Source: Clostridiaceae bacterium
GTDB taxonomy: Bacteria > Bacillota > Clostridia > Lachnospirales > Lachnospiraceae
Direction: 5' to 3'
DNA: 64,000 bases
NCBI GenBank assembly: GCA_910575585.1
Contig: CAJTGF010000005.1
Location: 1 to 64,000 of the forward strand
In this document: piece by piece, positions 34,227 through 43,732 of the stretch
Numbering within the stretch: position 1 is the stretch's first letter
Layout of the letters: each line of letters starts with the position of its first letter
Position numbers and translations under genes: made by a program
Notes under the pieces: model-generated
Databases searched by the model: none
What the model saw: only the letters and a program-made list of their open reading frames with translations
Told to the model about the DNA's origin: nothing

Positions 34227-35210
34227 ATGGAAAACAGCGTCATGAGGCGGTATCTGGCTCCCATGGAGGGCATTACCGGCTATGTGTTCCGCGCCGTGTA
34301 CCACAGCGTATTCGGCGGCATGGACAAATATTTCACCCCGTTCCTCTCCCCCAACCAGACAGGGAAGCTAGGTCCCAGAGAGCTACGAGATCTTCTGCCG
34401 GAGAACAACCGGGGAATGTGCGTAGTCCCCCAGATTTTAACCAACAGCGCCCAGGATTTTATCCGGACAGCCAAAACCGTAAGATCCATGGGATACGAGG
34501 AAGTCAATCTGAACCTTGGCTGTCCCTCCTCAACCGTGACGGCTAAAAAGCGGGGAGCCGGGTTTTTGGCATACCCCGGGGAGGTGGACCGGTGTTTGTA
34601 TGACATCTTTGCGGGACTTGACATGAAAATTTCCGTAAAGACGCGGCTGGGAATGAAAGATCCCCAGGAATTTGAGACGCTTTTGGACATTTACAACAAG
34701 TATCCTATGGAAGAACTGATCATCCACCCCCGCATTCGGGAGGATCACTATAGAAATACGCCCCGCATGGAGGTTTTCGCCAGGGCCTTTGCCCGCAGTG
34801 TAAATCCGGTGTGCTATAACGGGGATCTGTTTGGAAAGAAAGATTTAGAAAAGCTGAAAGAAGAGTTTCCCCGTCTGCCTGCTGTCATGCTGGGGCGGGG
34901 GATCGCGGCCTACCCGGGGCTTCTTTTTGCCGGCGCCGATCCCGGCAAGGAAAAAGAGCGCCTAAGGCGTTTTCACGACTGTCTGTATGAGGCGTACTGT
35001 GCTGTCTATTTAAAAGAGGCAGGGCCAAAGGTGGTGCTCTTTAAGATGAAGGAGATCTGGTGTTATCTGATCTTTGCCTTTCAAGACAGCGAAAAACCGG
35101 GAAAGCGCATTAAAAAAGCCAGCCAGATCCAGGAGTATGAGGCGGCAGTGGCAGCCATATTTCGTCAGTGCCAGGTGGTCCCCGGCGGAAGATACCGGGG
35201 GACGCCGTAA
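34227..35210 (+). CDS. tRNA-dihydrouridine synthase
   Basis: 327-aa FMN-dependent TIM-barrel enzyme reducing uridine to dihydrouridine in tRNA. Blocks are YLAPMEGITGYVFRA (FMN-binding N-terminus), NLNLGCPSSTV with the catalytic Cys, KKRGAGFLAYP, SVKTRLGM, LIIHPRIREDHYRN and the phosphate-binding block VMLGRGIAAYPGLLF. The start at 34227 directly abuts an AGGAGG, with an earlier GAAAGAGGG at better distance; ATG 34242 is an alternative. The next gene is hisA after 39 bases. Confidence 0.93.
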   Translation: MENSVMRRYLAPMEGITGYVFRAVYHSVFGGMDKYFTPFLSPNQTGKLGPRELRDLLPENNRGMCVVPQILTNSAQDFIRTAKTVRSMGYEEVNLNLGCPSSTVTAKKRGAGFLAYPGEVDRCLYDIFAGLDMKISVKTRLGMKDPQEFETLLDIYNKYPMEELIIHPRIREDHYRNTPRMEVFARAFARSVNPVCYNGDLFGKKDLEKLKEEFPRLPAVMLGRGIAAYPGLLFAGADPGKEKERLRRFHDCLYEAYCAVYLKEAGPKVVLFKMKEIWCYLIFAFQDSEKPGKRIKKASQIQEYEAAVAAIFRQCQVVPGGRYRGTP

Positions 35211-35249
35211 CAAGGCGCGTCACAACATCACAAGAAAAGAGGGATCTTT

Positions 35250-35993
35250 ATGCAGTTATATCCGGCCATTGACATGAAAGACGGCAAATGCGTCCGTCTT
35301 ACCCAGGGACATTTTGACAAAGTAAACGTATACTCCCACAGCCCGGAAGATATGGCCAAGCTGTGGGTCTCGAAAGGAGCCACCTTTCTTCATCTGGTGG
35401 ATCTGGACGGGGCTTTGGCCGGAACGTCGGTCAACGGGCCGGCCATCCGCGCCGTCTTAAACGCGGTGGACGTTCCGGTGCAGGTAGGCGGAGGCATCCG
35501 AAGCCTGGAAGCTGCCTGGTATCTGTTGGATCTTGGCGTCAGCCGGGTCATCATCGGCACCAGGGCGGCGCGGGAACCGGAGTTTGCCAAAAGGCTGGCG
35601 GATGCTTTTGGCCCGGAGCGGGTTGTGGCGGGGATCGATGCCAAAGACGGCATGGTGGCCGTGGAAGGCTGGGAGCAGGTCAGCGAAAAACGGGCGCTGG
35701 ATCTGTGTCTGGAGATGAAAGCCTTTGGCATCCGCCATGTGGTGTACACCGATATATCCAGGGACGGCATGCTGTCAGGGCCCAATGTGGAGGCCACCAA
35801 GGCCCTGACCCAGGCCACCGGCATGGATATCATCGCGTCGGGAGGCATGTCCTCCATGGAGGATCTAAGACGCCTTTACCAGGAGGGGATTCGGGGGGCA
35901 ATCATCGGAAAGGCTCTTTATGAAGACAGGATAGACCTTTCTAAGGCAGTCAATGCCTTTCAACGGCAACAGGGAGGAGAGCAGGCAATATGA
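35250..35993 (+). CDS. hisA: Phosphoribosylformimino-AICAR ribotide isomerase
   Basis: 247-aa half-barrel-repeat TIM enzyme of histidine synthesis (ProFAR to PRFAR). Blocks are [17 protein letters not shown] with the catalytic Asp, [35 protein letters not shown] with the second Asp, and IASGGMSS. It overlaps the next gene by four bases. The his genes at 10.8-14.6 kb are a separate cluster. Confidence 0.96.
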   Translation: MQLYPAIDMKDGKCVRLTQGHFDKVNVYSHSPEDMAKLWVSKGATFLHLVDLDGALAGTSVNGPAIRAVLNAVDVPVQVGGGIRSLEAAWYLLDLGVSRVIIGTRAAREPEFAKRLADAFGPERVVAGIDAKDGMVAVEGWEQVSEKRALDLCLEMKAFGIRHVVYTDISRDGMLSGPNVEATKALTQATGMDIIASGGMSSMEDLRRLYQEGIRGAIIGKALYEDRIDLSKAVNAFQRQQGGEQAI

Positions 35994-37327
35994 ACTATAA
36001 AAAACTGATTCCAAGTTTTGGATGCAAAGACGGCAGTGTCGTTGTCTGGGACCAGGGATGGAACCAGCAAAAGGGCGACATAACGTCCCTTTGCCGTCAC
36101 TGCGGCGACAACGGGGCGGATGCCCTGTTGCTCTGGGATCTGTCGGACACGGATGAAGATCACGAGCAGTCGATCCTGATGATAAAGGAGGCGGCCAGGT
36201 CCGTGGATATTCCGGTTATGGCCGGAGGGAAAATCAAACGGCTGGAGGACATTAAAAAGTATCTCTACGCCGGCGCAGACGCCGTATTTCTCGACGGTTC
36301 CGACGAGGACAATGTGGATCTGATCAAAGAGGGCGCAAGCCGTTTCGGCAGCGAGAAGATCTATGTATGGCTTCCCGACGCAAGCCATCTGCAGCGGGCG
36401 GAAGAGTTTAGCCAGCTGGGGGCGTCGGCGGCCGTCTTAGGAGGGATCTGCCCCGAAGGACAGAAGCGGCAGGACGATGGAGATCCCGATTTGGCCAGGG
36501 ATAAGCTGTGCGCCCACATCTCCGTGTGCCGGCATATGCCTTTGTTTGTGTGCGGCGGACAGAATACGCCGGAGGAAACGGCGGCATTTTTGCGGATCCC
36601 TGCCGTGGAGGGAGTCATCCTGCCTGTGGCAAAGGGATTTGACGGCGGCTGCATGGACTTAAAGCAGGAGCTGAAAAAGCGGGGCATCGCCCTGGACACC
36701 TTTGAGAGCGAGATGGGGTGGGAGGATTTTAAGACAGATCCTCAGGGTCTCATTCCTGTGGTGGTCCAGGATTACAAGACGTCGGAAGTGCTGATGGTGG
36801 CTTACATGGACCGGGAGGCTTTTGCGCATACTTTAAAGACCGGGAAGATGACCTACTACAGCCGCAGCCGCCGGAGCCTTTGGATCAAGGGGGAGACCTC
36901 CGGCCATTTCCAGTATGTAAAATCCCTGCGCATAGACTGCGACAACGACACCATCCTGGCTAAGGTAAGGCAGGTAGGGCCTGCGTGCCACACAGGAGCC
37001 AGGTCCTGCTTTTTTAAGACGCTTACAGAGAGGCAGTACAAACAGACCAACCCTCTGGCGGTATTTGAGGAAGTGTTCGACGTGATCCGGGACCGGAAAG
37101 AACACCCTAAGGAGGGATCCTACACCAACTACCTGTTTGACAAGGGGTTAGATAAGATCTTAAAGAAGCTGGGGGAGGAGGCCACGGAGATCGTCATCGC
37201 GGCCAAAAATCCCAATCCCGAGGAGATCAAGTACGAGATCGCCGACTTTTTGTACCATATGATGGTGCTCATGGCCCAAAAGGGCGTGGGCTGGGAGGAG
37301 ATCATGGAGGAACTGGCCAACCGGTAA
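35990..37327 (+). CDS. hisIE: HisF-like domain fused to phosphoribosyl-AMP cyclohydrolase/phosphoribosyl-ATP pyrophosphatase
   Basis: 445-aa three-part protein. Residues 1 to about 215 resemble the HisF/HisA barrel ([46 protein letters not shown]). The first catalytic Asp of HisF (Asp11 in IPCLDVKDG) is Gly11, so this domain probably cannot make imidazoleglycerol phosphate. Residues about 225-335 are HisI with the metal motif [11 protein letters not shown] and [12 protein letters not shown]. Residues about 345-445 are HisE with [20 protein letters not shown]. HisI and HisE carry out steps 2 and 3 of histidine synthesis. It overlaps hisA and is probably translated with it. Confidence 0.93.
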   Translation: MNYKKLIPSFGCKDGSVVVWDQGWNQQKGDITSLCRHCGDNGADALLLWDLSDTDEDHEQSILMIKEAARSVDIPVMAGGKIKRLEDIKKYLYAGADAVFLDGSDEDNVDLIKEGASRFGSEKIYVWLPDASHLQRAEEFSQLGASAAVLGGICPEGQKRQDDGDPDLARDKLCAHISVCRHMPLFVCGGQNTPEETAAFLRIPAVEGVILPVAKGFDGGCMDLKQELKKRGIALDTFESEMGWEDFKTDPQGLIPVVVQDYKTSEVLMVAYMDREAFAHTLKTGKMTYYSRSRRSLWIKGETSGHFQYVKSLRIDCDNDTILAKVRQVGPACHTGARSCFFKTLTERQYKQTNPLAVFEEVFDVIRDRKEHPKEGSYTNYLFDKGLDKILKKLGEEATEIVIAAKNPNPEEIKYEIADFLYHMMVLMAQKGVGWEEIMEELANR

Positions 37328-37424
37328 GGGCCATGGCTTTTGGCAGCAGACAAAAAAACAAAAGGCGGAAGTCAGTCAAAGGATCCCATCCCGCAGGCGC
37401 CTTCCGCGGAAAGGTGGAACAACA

Positions 37425-38663
37425 ATGGAAACAACCGTATTAGAGCGTTTTCTCAAGTATATCGCCGTGGACACCATGTCCCTTCCGGAGAAGGAGAACA
37501 TCCCAAGCACGGACACACAAAGGACCCTTGCGGCCATGCTGGCCCAGGAATTAAAAGACATGGGGGCCAGTGATGTGAAAATGGACGACCATGCCTATGT
37601 GTACGCGTCCATTCCCGCCACACGCACCGACAAAAAGATTCCGGTTCTTGGTTTTATCGCCCACATGGACACGGCGCCGGCCTGCTCCGGCAAGAACGTA
37701 ACGCCCCGGTTCGTAAATAAGTACGACGGGGGAGATATTGTCATGGACCCCAAAACCGGGCTTTGCATGGGCCCCCGGCAGTACCCGGAGCTTTTAAACT
37801 ATGTGGGCCAGGATCTGATTACCACCGACGGCTCCACCCTTTTAGGGGCTGATGATAAGGCCGGGGTGGCAGAGATCATGACCATGGCCCAGTATCTGTT
37901 AAACCACCCGGAGATCCCCCACGGCGCCATCCGCATCGGCTTTACGCCGGACGAGGAGGTAGGACGGGGAGCGGATCTGTTTGATGTGGAGGGCTTTGGG
38001 GCCGATGTGGCTTACACCGTCGACGGCGGCGCTTTGGGAGAGCTGGAGTATGAGACATTTAACGCCGCCTCCGCTAAGGTCACTGTCCGCGGATTCAGCA
38101 TCCATCCCGGTTCGGCCAAGGGAAAGATGAGGAACGCCGTCCTTATGGCCATGGAATTTCAGCGAATGCTGCCGGAATTTGACACCCCGGCCAATACCCA
38201 GGGGTACGAGGGCTTTTTCCATTTAGACAATATCCGCGGCGATGTGGAGCAGACCGTGATGGATTACATTATCCGGGACCACGATATGGAGAAATTCCAG
38301 GAAAAGAAGGCGTATATCCAGAAGGTGGCCCGGTTTATGAACGAGAAATACGGCCAGGGGACGGTTGATTTGGTCATGAAAGATTCCTACTATAATATGA
38401 AAGAGAAACTAAAAGACCACATGTACCTGATCGACATTGCCAAAGATGCCATGGATGAGCTGTGGATCGCTCCCGTTATCGAACCTGTCCGGGGCGGCAC
38501 CGACGGGGCAAGGCTTTCCTATATGGGCCTTCCCTGCCCCAATCTCTGCACAGGCGGCCACAATTTCCACGGCAAGTTTGAGTATATCCCGGTGCAGTCC
38601 ATGGAGACGGTGACGAAACTGCTTTTGGAGATCGTCAAAAAGTTCCAGGAACGGGAATGGTAG
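37425..38663 (+). CDS. pepT: Peptidase T (tripeptide aminopeptidase)
   Basis: 412-aa M20-family zinc aminopeptidase removing the N-terminal residue from tripeptides in the cytoplasm. Zinc and catalytic blocks are present: [52 protein letters not shown] and the late [12 protein letters not shown] and [10 protein letters not shown]. The length is standard. Confidence 0.96.
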   Translation: METTVLERFLKYIAVDTMSLPEKENIPSTDTQRTLAAMLAQELKDMGASDVKMDDHAYVYASIPATRTDKKIPVLGFIAHMDTAPACSGKNVTPRFVNKYDGGDIVMDPKTGLCMGPRQYPELLNYVGQDLITTDGSTLLGADDKAGVAEIMTMAQYLLNHPEIPHGAIRIGFTPDEEVGRGADLFDVEGFGADVAYTVDGGALGELEYETFNAASAKVTVRGFSIHPGSAKGKMRNAVLMAMEFQRMLPEFDTPANTQGYEGFFHLDNIRGDVEQTVMDYIIRDHDMEKFQEKKAYIQKVARFMNEKYGQGTVDLVMKDSYYNMKEKLKDHMYLIDIAKDAMDELWIAPVIEPVRGGTDGARLSYMGLPCPNLCTGGHNFHGKFEYIPVQSMETVTKLLLEIVKKFQEREW

Positions 38664-38685
38664 GGGAAGTTTCCCCATAAAAACA

Positions 38686-38714
38686 TTGTCAAATCTCCCT
38701 TGTGGTATTATAAT
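38686..38714 (+). promoter_or_regulatory. Promoter of the metallophosphoesterase gene
   Basis: TTGTCA (38686-38691), a 17-base spacer and consensus TATAAT (38709-38714), 84 bases before the start. Confidence 0.75.
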
Positions 38715-38797
38715 AAAACCAGATGATTCCGGCACGGCGCACAGGCCCAAGAGCGGTCTGTGCCTGTCGGTAAACGGCACAAAGAGGGAGGATGCTT

Positions 38798-39553
38798 ATG
38801 ACTGGAAAGGTGTACGCGCTGTCGGATCTGCACGGGCATTACGACGCCCTGATGGCCATGCTTGAGAAGATCCGTTTTTCAGACAGCGACCGGCTCTACA
38901 TCCTGGGGGACTGCAACGACAGAGGGAAGAAAGCCATGGAGATCTACCATTTCATCCAGCAGCATCGGGACAATATTTTTCTGCTGAAAGGCAATCATGA
39001 GCTGATGATGAGGGATTTTCTCATAAAGGAGGACTGGGAGTGTCCCCAGGGAAGGATCTGGCAGTGCAACGGCGGGGACAAGACCATGGCGGAGATGGAC
39101 CATTTCCTGAAAAAAGAGTGCGGCAGCGCCAAGGATTTTCAGTGCCGGCGAAAGGAATTTCGCAAGTGGCTCATTGATTATATCGACAATCTGCCCAGCT
39201 ACATCGAGATGAACGTAGGCGGCCAGGCCCTGGTGCTGATCCATGCGGGGATCGATCCGGAAAAGCCTCTCCATGACCAGGACGAGGAGATCTGCGCCTG
39301 GATCCGGGAGTGGTTTTACATGTCCCCGGCCATCAAGGGCAAGACCATCGTGTTCGGCCACACGCCCTTATGCCACCTAAACGGCGGCAGCAATTTCAAC
39401 GTATGGTTTGACCCCTACTATGGGGATAAGATCGGCATTGACGGAGGACTGGGACCATTTGAAAACGGACAGCTCAATTGTCTCTGCCTCAACGATATGT
39501 CCGTTACCGTCATAAAGAAAGCCGACATGGCAGAGAAAAAGGAGGCGGTATAA
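38798..39553 (+). CDS. PPP-type metallophosphoesterase (serine/threonine phosphatase-like)
   Basis: 251-aa calcineurin-like phosphoesterase of the bacterial PPP branch. Metal motifs are YALSDLHGHYDALMAML (D-x-H), YILGDCNDRGKKAME (G-D-x-x-D-R-G), LLKGNHELMMRDF, LVLIHAGID and VFGHTPL. ATG 38798 is six bases from GAGGGAGG; ATG 38792 abuts it and is less likely. Substrates of this family include phosphoproteins and Ap4A; which applies here is unknown. The following RpiR-like gene starts three bases after its stop. Confidence 0.88.
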   Translation: MTGKVYALSDLHGHYDALMAMLEKIRFSDSDRLYILGDCNDRGKKAMEIYHFIQQHRDNIFLLKGNHELMMRDFLIKEDWECPQGRIWQCNGGDKTMAEMDHFLKKECGSAKDFQCRRKEFRKWLIDYIDNLPSYIEMNVGGQALVLIHAGIDPEKPLHDQDEEICAWIREWFYMSPAIKGKTIVFGHTPLCHLNGGSNFNVWFDPYYGDKIGIDGGLGPFENGQLNCLCLNDMSVTVIKKADMAEKKEAV

Positions 39554-39555
39554 AC

Positions 39556-40320
39556 ATGGATGTGCTGTTGGCAAGGATCTTAAAATTTTTAAACGGAGCC
39601 TTGATCTATGATGATTCCTACAAATTCTGCACCTACCTGGTGGACCACTACCTGGAGATGGAGACCATGACAAAAGAACGCATCCTAAAAGAGGCGGGCA
39701 TCAGCCAGGAGAACATGGACGACTTTGTCAGTCGGCTGGGGTGCAGCTTCCGGTGGGAGGACTTTCACAAGACCTTTCTGGAACACCACTATACCAGGCT
39801 GGATCAGATCCGTGGGCGGATGCTGGGACTAAAGACCTCTGACATGGTAAAGACCATGGAAAAAGACGTATCCGACGAGGAGATGCTGGAGCGTCTGGCC
39901 ATGCTGTGCCAGGAGATCGAACGGCACAAAAGAATCGTGCTGGTGGGCGCGCTCTATCCCATGTCCATTGCCGTGGAATTTCAGACCGATCTGATCACCT
40001 TTGGGAAAAACGTGGTCCAGTTCCATAATTTCGACCCTACGCTCACCTTTACGGAAGATGACATGCTGGTGTTTATTTCAGCCACAGGGAGGGCCATGAA
40101 AGGGTTTTTGAATTTTCGCGGGGATCTAAACCCTGAGAGGGCCACCAGCCTTCTCATCACCCAGAACCCGGTGTACATGCGTCCGGAGCATAAGATCAGC
40201 GATCATGTCCTGCGGCTGCCGGGGCGGTACGACGGGGTGAATTTTAATTACCAGCTGATGCAGATCTTTGACCTTTTGCGGATCCAGTATTATCAGCAGT
40301 ACTATTTGGGGAATGCGTAA
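39556..40320 (+). CDS. MurR/RpiR-like protein with SIS domain
   Basis: 254 aa. The N-terminal part (about 1-80) looks like the RpiR-type helix-turn-helix domain (MTKERILKEAGISQENMDDF and RLGCSFRWEDFHKTF). The C-terminal part (about 120-250) is a SIS sugar-phosphate-binding fold (RIVLVGALYPMSIAVEF, MLVFISATGRAMKGF). Family members regulate sugar genes in response to phosphosugars. The N-terminal domain is diverged. It is translationally close to the phosphatase upstream, so the two may act together; that is inference. The frame extending back to 39478 overlaps the phosphatase and is rejected. Confidence 0.8.
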   Translation: MDVLLARILKFLNGALIYDDSYKFCTYLVDHYLEMETMTKERILKEAGISQENMDDFVSRLGCSFRWEDFHKTFLEHHYTRLDQIRGRMLGLKTSDMVKTMEKDVSDEEMLERLAMLCQEIERHKRIVLVGALYPMSIAVEFQTDLITFGKNVVQFHNFDPTLTFTEDDMLVFISATGRAMKGFLNFRGDLNPERATSLLITQNPVYMRPEHKISDHVLRLPGRYDGVNFNYQLMQIFDLLRIQYYQQYYLGNA

Positions 40321-40391
40321 GGCAGAGACCAGGGGCAGTTTGTTTTCCCGAAAGGGGAATGGGCTGCTCTTTTTCAGCGAAAGGACAGGAT

Positions 40392-40827
40392 ATGGGAACG
40401 TATTTCAGCGATATCATAGAAAAAGCCGTTGAAGATCTGTATTACTGCTATGACAATGACCGGGCAGGGGAAGCGGCGGACCGTTTAGCCGGATGCCCAA
40501 AGAGATTACCAAAAGGCCGTCAAATATCTGGAACAAAGCTATGCCATTCAGGGAAAGAACGCCCGCATTGATATGCTGGGGGTCTGTCTTTTGCTGGGCT
40601 GGGGCTGCAAGGAGGACTCTGTTCGAGGGAAAATGCTTCTGGAGGAAGCGGGGGACAGCCCCATAAGATTTTACGGGCTTGGCGTGATGCGCGCCGACGG
40701 CATCACAGTGCCGGAGGATATCAAAAAAGGGATCTCTTTCCTTAAGGAGGCAGGAGACTATAAGCCGGCCATGGAGGCCATGGCGCAGTTCAAAAAGGGC
40801 CTTTTTGGCCGCTGGAAGCGGAGATGA
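40392..40827 (+). pseudogene. Frameshifted Sel1/TPR-like repeat gene
   Basis: The first frame begins MGTYFSDIIEKAVEDLYYCY at 40392 with AAGGACAGGA upstream. From about 40490 similarity continues in another frame: DYQKAVKYLEQSYAIQGKNA, then RIDMLGVCLLLGWGC and FLKEAGDYKPAMEAMAQF, ending at 40827. The joined sequence would be a small helical-repeat protein of about 145 aa. A short deletion or indel near 40488-40497 breaks it; a sequencing error is possible. It sits just before clpS. Confidence 0.7.
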
Positions 40828-40857
40828 CCCTATCGATTCGGAAAGGAGTGTGGGAAC

Positions 40858-41160
40858 ATGGCAGTGAGAGAGCAGATAAAAGAAGAGATAAAAAGCAGAA
40901 TAAAAGAACCGAGACAGTACCAGGTGCTGATCTACAACGACGATTTTACCCCCATGGATTTTGTGGTGGAAGTGCTGATACAGCTTTTTGACAAGGAAGA
41001 GGCCGCCGCCGTGTCCCTGATGCTCAATGTCCACAGGGGAAACCACGCCGTTGCAGGGATCTATCCCAAAGACATCGCAAAGACAAAAGCGGCTCAGGCC
41101 GTTCAGTGGGCCAGGTCGGAAGGCCATCCCCTGAAAGTGGAGGCCGTGCCCGAAACATAG
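40858..41160 (+). CDS. clpS: ATP-dependent Clp protease adaptor ClpS
   Basis: 100-aa adaptor that delivers N-degron substrates to ClpAP. Key features are the start of the fold (YQVLIYNDDFTPMDFVVEVL) with the Asn-Asp pair that binds N-terminal residues, the MLNVHRGNHAVAGIY block corresponding to the usual V-H-x-x-G segment, and AKTKAAQAVQWARSEGHPLK. The gene for ClpA follows after a 23-base gap. Confidence 0.94.
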   Translation: MAVREQIKEEIKSRIKEPRQYQVLIYNDDFTPMDFVVEVLIQLFDKEEAAAVSLMLNVHRGNHAVAGIYPKDIAKTKAAQAVQWARSEGHPLKVEAVPET

Positions 41161-41183
41161 GGGTAAGGAGCAAGGTGAAAAAG

Positions 41184-43484
41184 ATGGAATTCAGCAGAAA
41201 TATGCAGAAAGTCATGGAGCGGGCCGTAAAGCTGGCGGGGGAACGGCGGCACCGCTATTTTATGCCGGAACACATCATCTACGGAATGACCTTTGATCAG
41301 GGATTTTCCCAGGAGTACGAGGCTTTCGGAGGCGACGCCGTAAAGCTGCGGCAAAATATCCTGGATTTTCTGGAAAAGCAGGCAGGCAGGAGCCAGGACG
41401 AGAACGCGGTGCTGACGGCGGACGCGGACCGGGTCATACGCATGTGCGAAGGCCAGGCCAGGGCCAGCGGCCGCAGCGCCATTGACGTAAGCCATTTTCT
41501 GTCCGCGGTCATGGAGCTGGAGGACTGCTACGGGGGCTACTATCTGGCAGTCCAGGGCGTGGACCTTGTGGAGGTGGCCGGGGAACTGTCCAGGGAGAGC
41601 CTGGCAGAGGAACGGGAAAAGGAAGGCCGGGAAAGCAGGAGCAAGCAGGAAAAAAACGGCCTGCCAGAGGACGGCATGGACAACGGGCAGCGTTTTCATG
41701 CCGGTGAGCAGTGGCGTCAGTACGTGGAGGACATGAACCAAACCTGCGCAGGCAAAAATCCCCTGATCGGCCGGGTTGAGGAGCTGGAGCGGACCATCCA
41801 GATCCTGTGCAGGAAGGATAAAAACAATGTGCTTCACGTGGGGGAGCCGGGAGTGGGGAAGACGGCCCTGGCCTACGGCCTGGCCAGAAAAATCGTATCC
41901 GGCCAGGTTCCTAAGCCTTTAAAGGACGCCAGGCTTTACAGCCTGGATCTTGGCGGGCTTTTAGCCGGCACCCAGTATCGTGGAGACTTTGAGAAGCGGT
42001 TCAAGGAGATCATGGATGGCCTTTCGGGGGAGAAAAGCCCCATCCTGTACCTGGACGAGATCCACAACATCGTGGGAGCCGGAGCCGTAGGAGGCGCAAG
42101 CCTGGACGCCGCCAACCTGTTAAAACCTTATCTGGCGTCGGGGCGCATCCGGTTTATGGGAGCCACCACCTATGAGGAGTACAAAAAGCATTTTTCGGCC
42201 AGCAAAAGCCTGGCAAGGCGGTTCCAGAAGGTGGATCTTAAGGAACCCTCCTGCCAGGAGGCCGTGGAGATCTTAAAGGGGCTAAAGGCCGGCTACGAAA
42301 AATTCCACGGAGTAAAGTATGCCCCCGGGACCCTGGAACACGCGGTCCAGATCAGCAGCCGCTACGTCAACGAGCGGTTTTTGCCGGATAAGGCCATTGA
42401 CCTGATGGACGAAGCCGGGGCATGGCGCCGTCTCCATCCTCTGGACCAAAAACGGCAGACCGTAAACAAGGCCCTTTTGGATCAGGTGCTGTCCAGTACC
42501 ATGAACATCCCCCTTCAGACCGTGGAGAACGATGAGTTAGAACAGCTGGCGACTTTGGAGAGCCGCTTAAAAGAACAGATCTTCGGCCAGGACGAGGCTG
42601 CCAGGGAGGTGGCCAACGCGGTGAAGTTCTCCAAGGCAGGGCTTAACGAGGAGAACAAGCCCATTGCTTCCCTGCTGTTCGTAGGCGCCACGGGAGTGGG
42701 AAAGACGGAGCTGGCCAAGGTCCTGGCCTTGGAGCTTGGGATCTCGTTTCTGCGGTTTGACATGAGCGAGTACGCGGAAAAACATACCGTCGCAAAGCTG
42801 ATCGGAGCTCCTGCCGGGTATGTGGGCTACGAGGAAGGCGGCATCCTGACAGAGGAGATCCGCCGTCACCCCCACGGCGTCCTCCTTCTGGACGAGATCG
42901 AGAAAGCCCATCCCGATATTTTCAACGTGCTTTTGCAGGTAATGGATTACGCCACTTTGACCGATAACCAGGGGCGCAAAGCCGACTTTCGCAACATCAT
43001 CCTTATTATGACCTCCAACGCCGGGGCCAGCCAGGTGGGAAAAAGCAGGATCGGCTTTGGCAGCAGCCAGGTGGACATGAGTGTGTTAAACGATGCCGTA
43101 AAGCGGACCTTCCAGCCGGAATTCCGCAACCGTTTAAGCCGCATCGTCACCTTTCGCCCTATGGACGGCCAGATGGCAGAGCGGATCACCAAAAAGAAGC
43201 TGGACCAGCTGGCGGATAAGCTGCGGCAAAAGAAGGTGGAGCTTACGGTAAGTGAGGAAGCAAGAAAGCATATCCGGGAGGCCGGGATCACCAACGAATA
43301 CGGCGCCAGGGAGATCGACCGGGTCATTGACCGGGAGGTAAAGCCCCTTATGGCGGAGCTTTTGCTGTTTGGCAGGCTTAAGCGGGGAGGGGCGTGCATC
43401 CTCTGTAAGGAAGGCGAAAATTTGGCGTTACAGTTCACGGGGCGGGGAAAACTGGACGAAAACAGACGTCAAACTGGCTTGTAA
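41184..43484 (+). CDS. clpA: ATP-dependent Clp protease ATP-binding subunit ClpA
   Basis: 766-aa AAA+ unfoldase partner of ClpP. The N-domain (about 1-145) carries Clp_N repeats (FSRNMQKVMERAVKLAGERR, MPEHIIYGM). The first ATPase domain has GEPGVGKTALAYGL and ILYLDEIHNIVGAG; the second has GATGVGKTELAKVLA and VLLLDEIEKAHPDIFN. There is no ClpB-type middle coiled coil, which together with clpS supports ClpA. GTG 41175, next to AAGGAG, is an equally possible start that adds three residues. The linker around residues 135-175 is charged. Confidence 0.94.
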   Translation: MEFSRNMQKVMERAVKLAGERRHRYFMPEHIIYGMTFDQGFSQEYEAFGGDAVKLRQNILDFLEKQAGRSQDENAVLTADADRVIRMCEGQARASGRSAIDVSHFLSAVMELEDCYGGYYLAVQGVDLVEVAGELSRESLAEEREKEGRESRSKQEKNGLPEDGMDNGQRFHAGEQWRQYVEDMNQTCAGKNPLIGRVEELERTIQILCRKDKNNVLHVGEPGVGKTALAYGLARKIVSGQVPKPLKDARLYSLDLGGLLAGTQYRGDFEKRFKEIMDGLSGEKSPILYLDEIHNIVGAGAVGGASLDAANLLKPYLASGRIRFMGATTYEEYKKHFSASKSLARRFQKVDLKEPSCQEAVEILKGLKAGYEKFHGVKYAPGTLEHAVQISSRYVNERFLPDKAIDLMDEAGAWRRLHPLDQKRQTVNKALLDQVLSSTMNIPLQTVENDELEQLATLESRLKEQIFGQDEAAREVANAVKFSKAGLNEENKPIASLLFVGATGVGKTELAKVLALELGISFLRFDMSEYAEKHTVAKLIGAPAGYVGYEEGGILTEEIRRHPHGVLLLDEIEKAHPDIFNVLLQVMDYATLTDNQGRKADFRNIILIMTSNAGASQVGKSRIGFGSSQVDMSVLNDAVKRTFQPEFRNRLSRIVTFRPMDGQMAERITKKKLDQLADKLRQKKVELTVSEEARKHIREAGITNEYGAREIDRVIDREVKPLMAELLLFGRLKRGGACILCKEGENLALQFTGRGKLDENRRQTGL

Positions 43485-43605
43485 GACTGTTTTCATCCGG
43501 TTTTCCACATCGGGCGAACGCCTGATGCTTCTTGTCCGGCATAGCCGGGCGAGAAGATGCTCCCGTGAACAGCAGCAATTTGGCGGTGGGGTATGGAAAA
43601 AACGG

Positions 43606-43633
43606 TTGACATCTCCCTGCATTTGTCTATAAT
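43606..43633 (+). promoter_or_regulatory. Promoter of ilvE
   Basis: TTGACA (43606-43611) and TATAAT (43628-43633) with a 16-base spacer, both full consensus. Confidence 0.82.
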
Positions 43634-43667
43634 TGGAAATAAAATTACTGACTGTCATGCGGCCTTC

Positions 43668-43710
43668 GGCCCGGAAGCCGGGCCGGCTAAAGGGGACATG
43701 AAAAGCCGGC
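43668..43710 (+). promoter_or_regulatory. Structured leader of ilvE with overlapping hairpins
   Basis: GGCCCGG (43668-43674) pairs with CCGGGCC (43678-43684). The GCCGGC at 43682-43687 can instead pair with GCCGGC at 43705-43710, just before the ribosome site. The two pairings share bases and exclude each other. No leader peptide was found. Function is a guess. Confidence 0.35.
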
Positions 43711-43732
43711 AGGGGAAAGGAAGAGACGAGTT

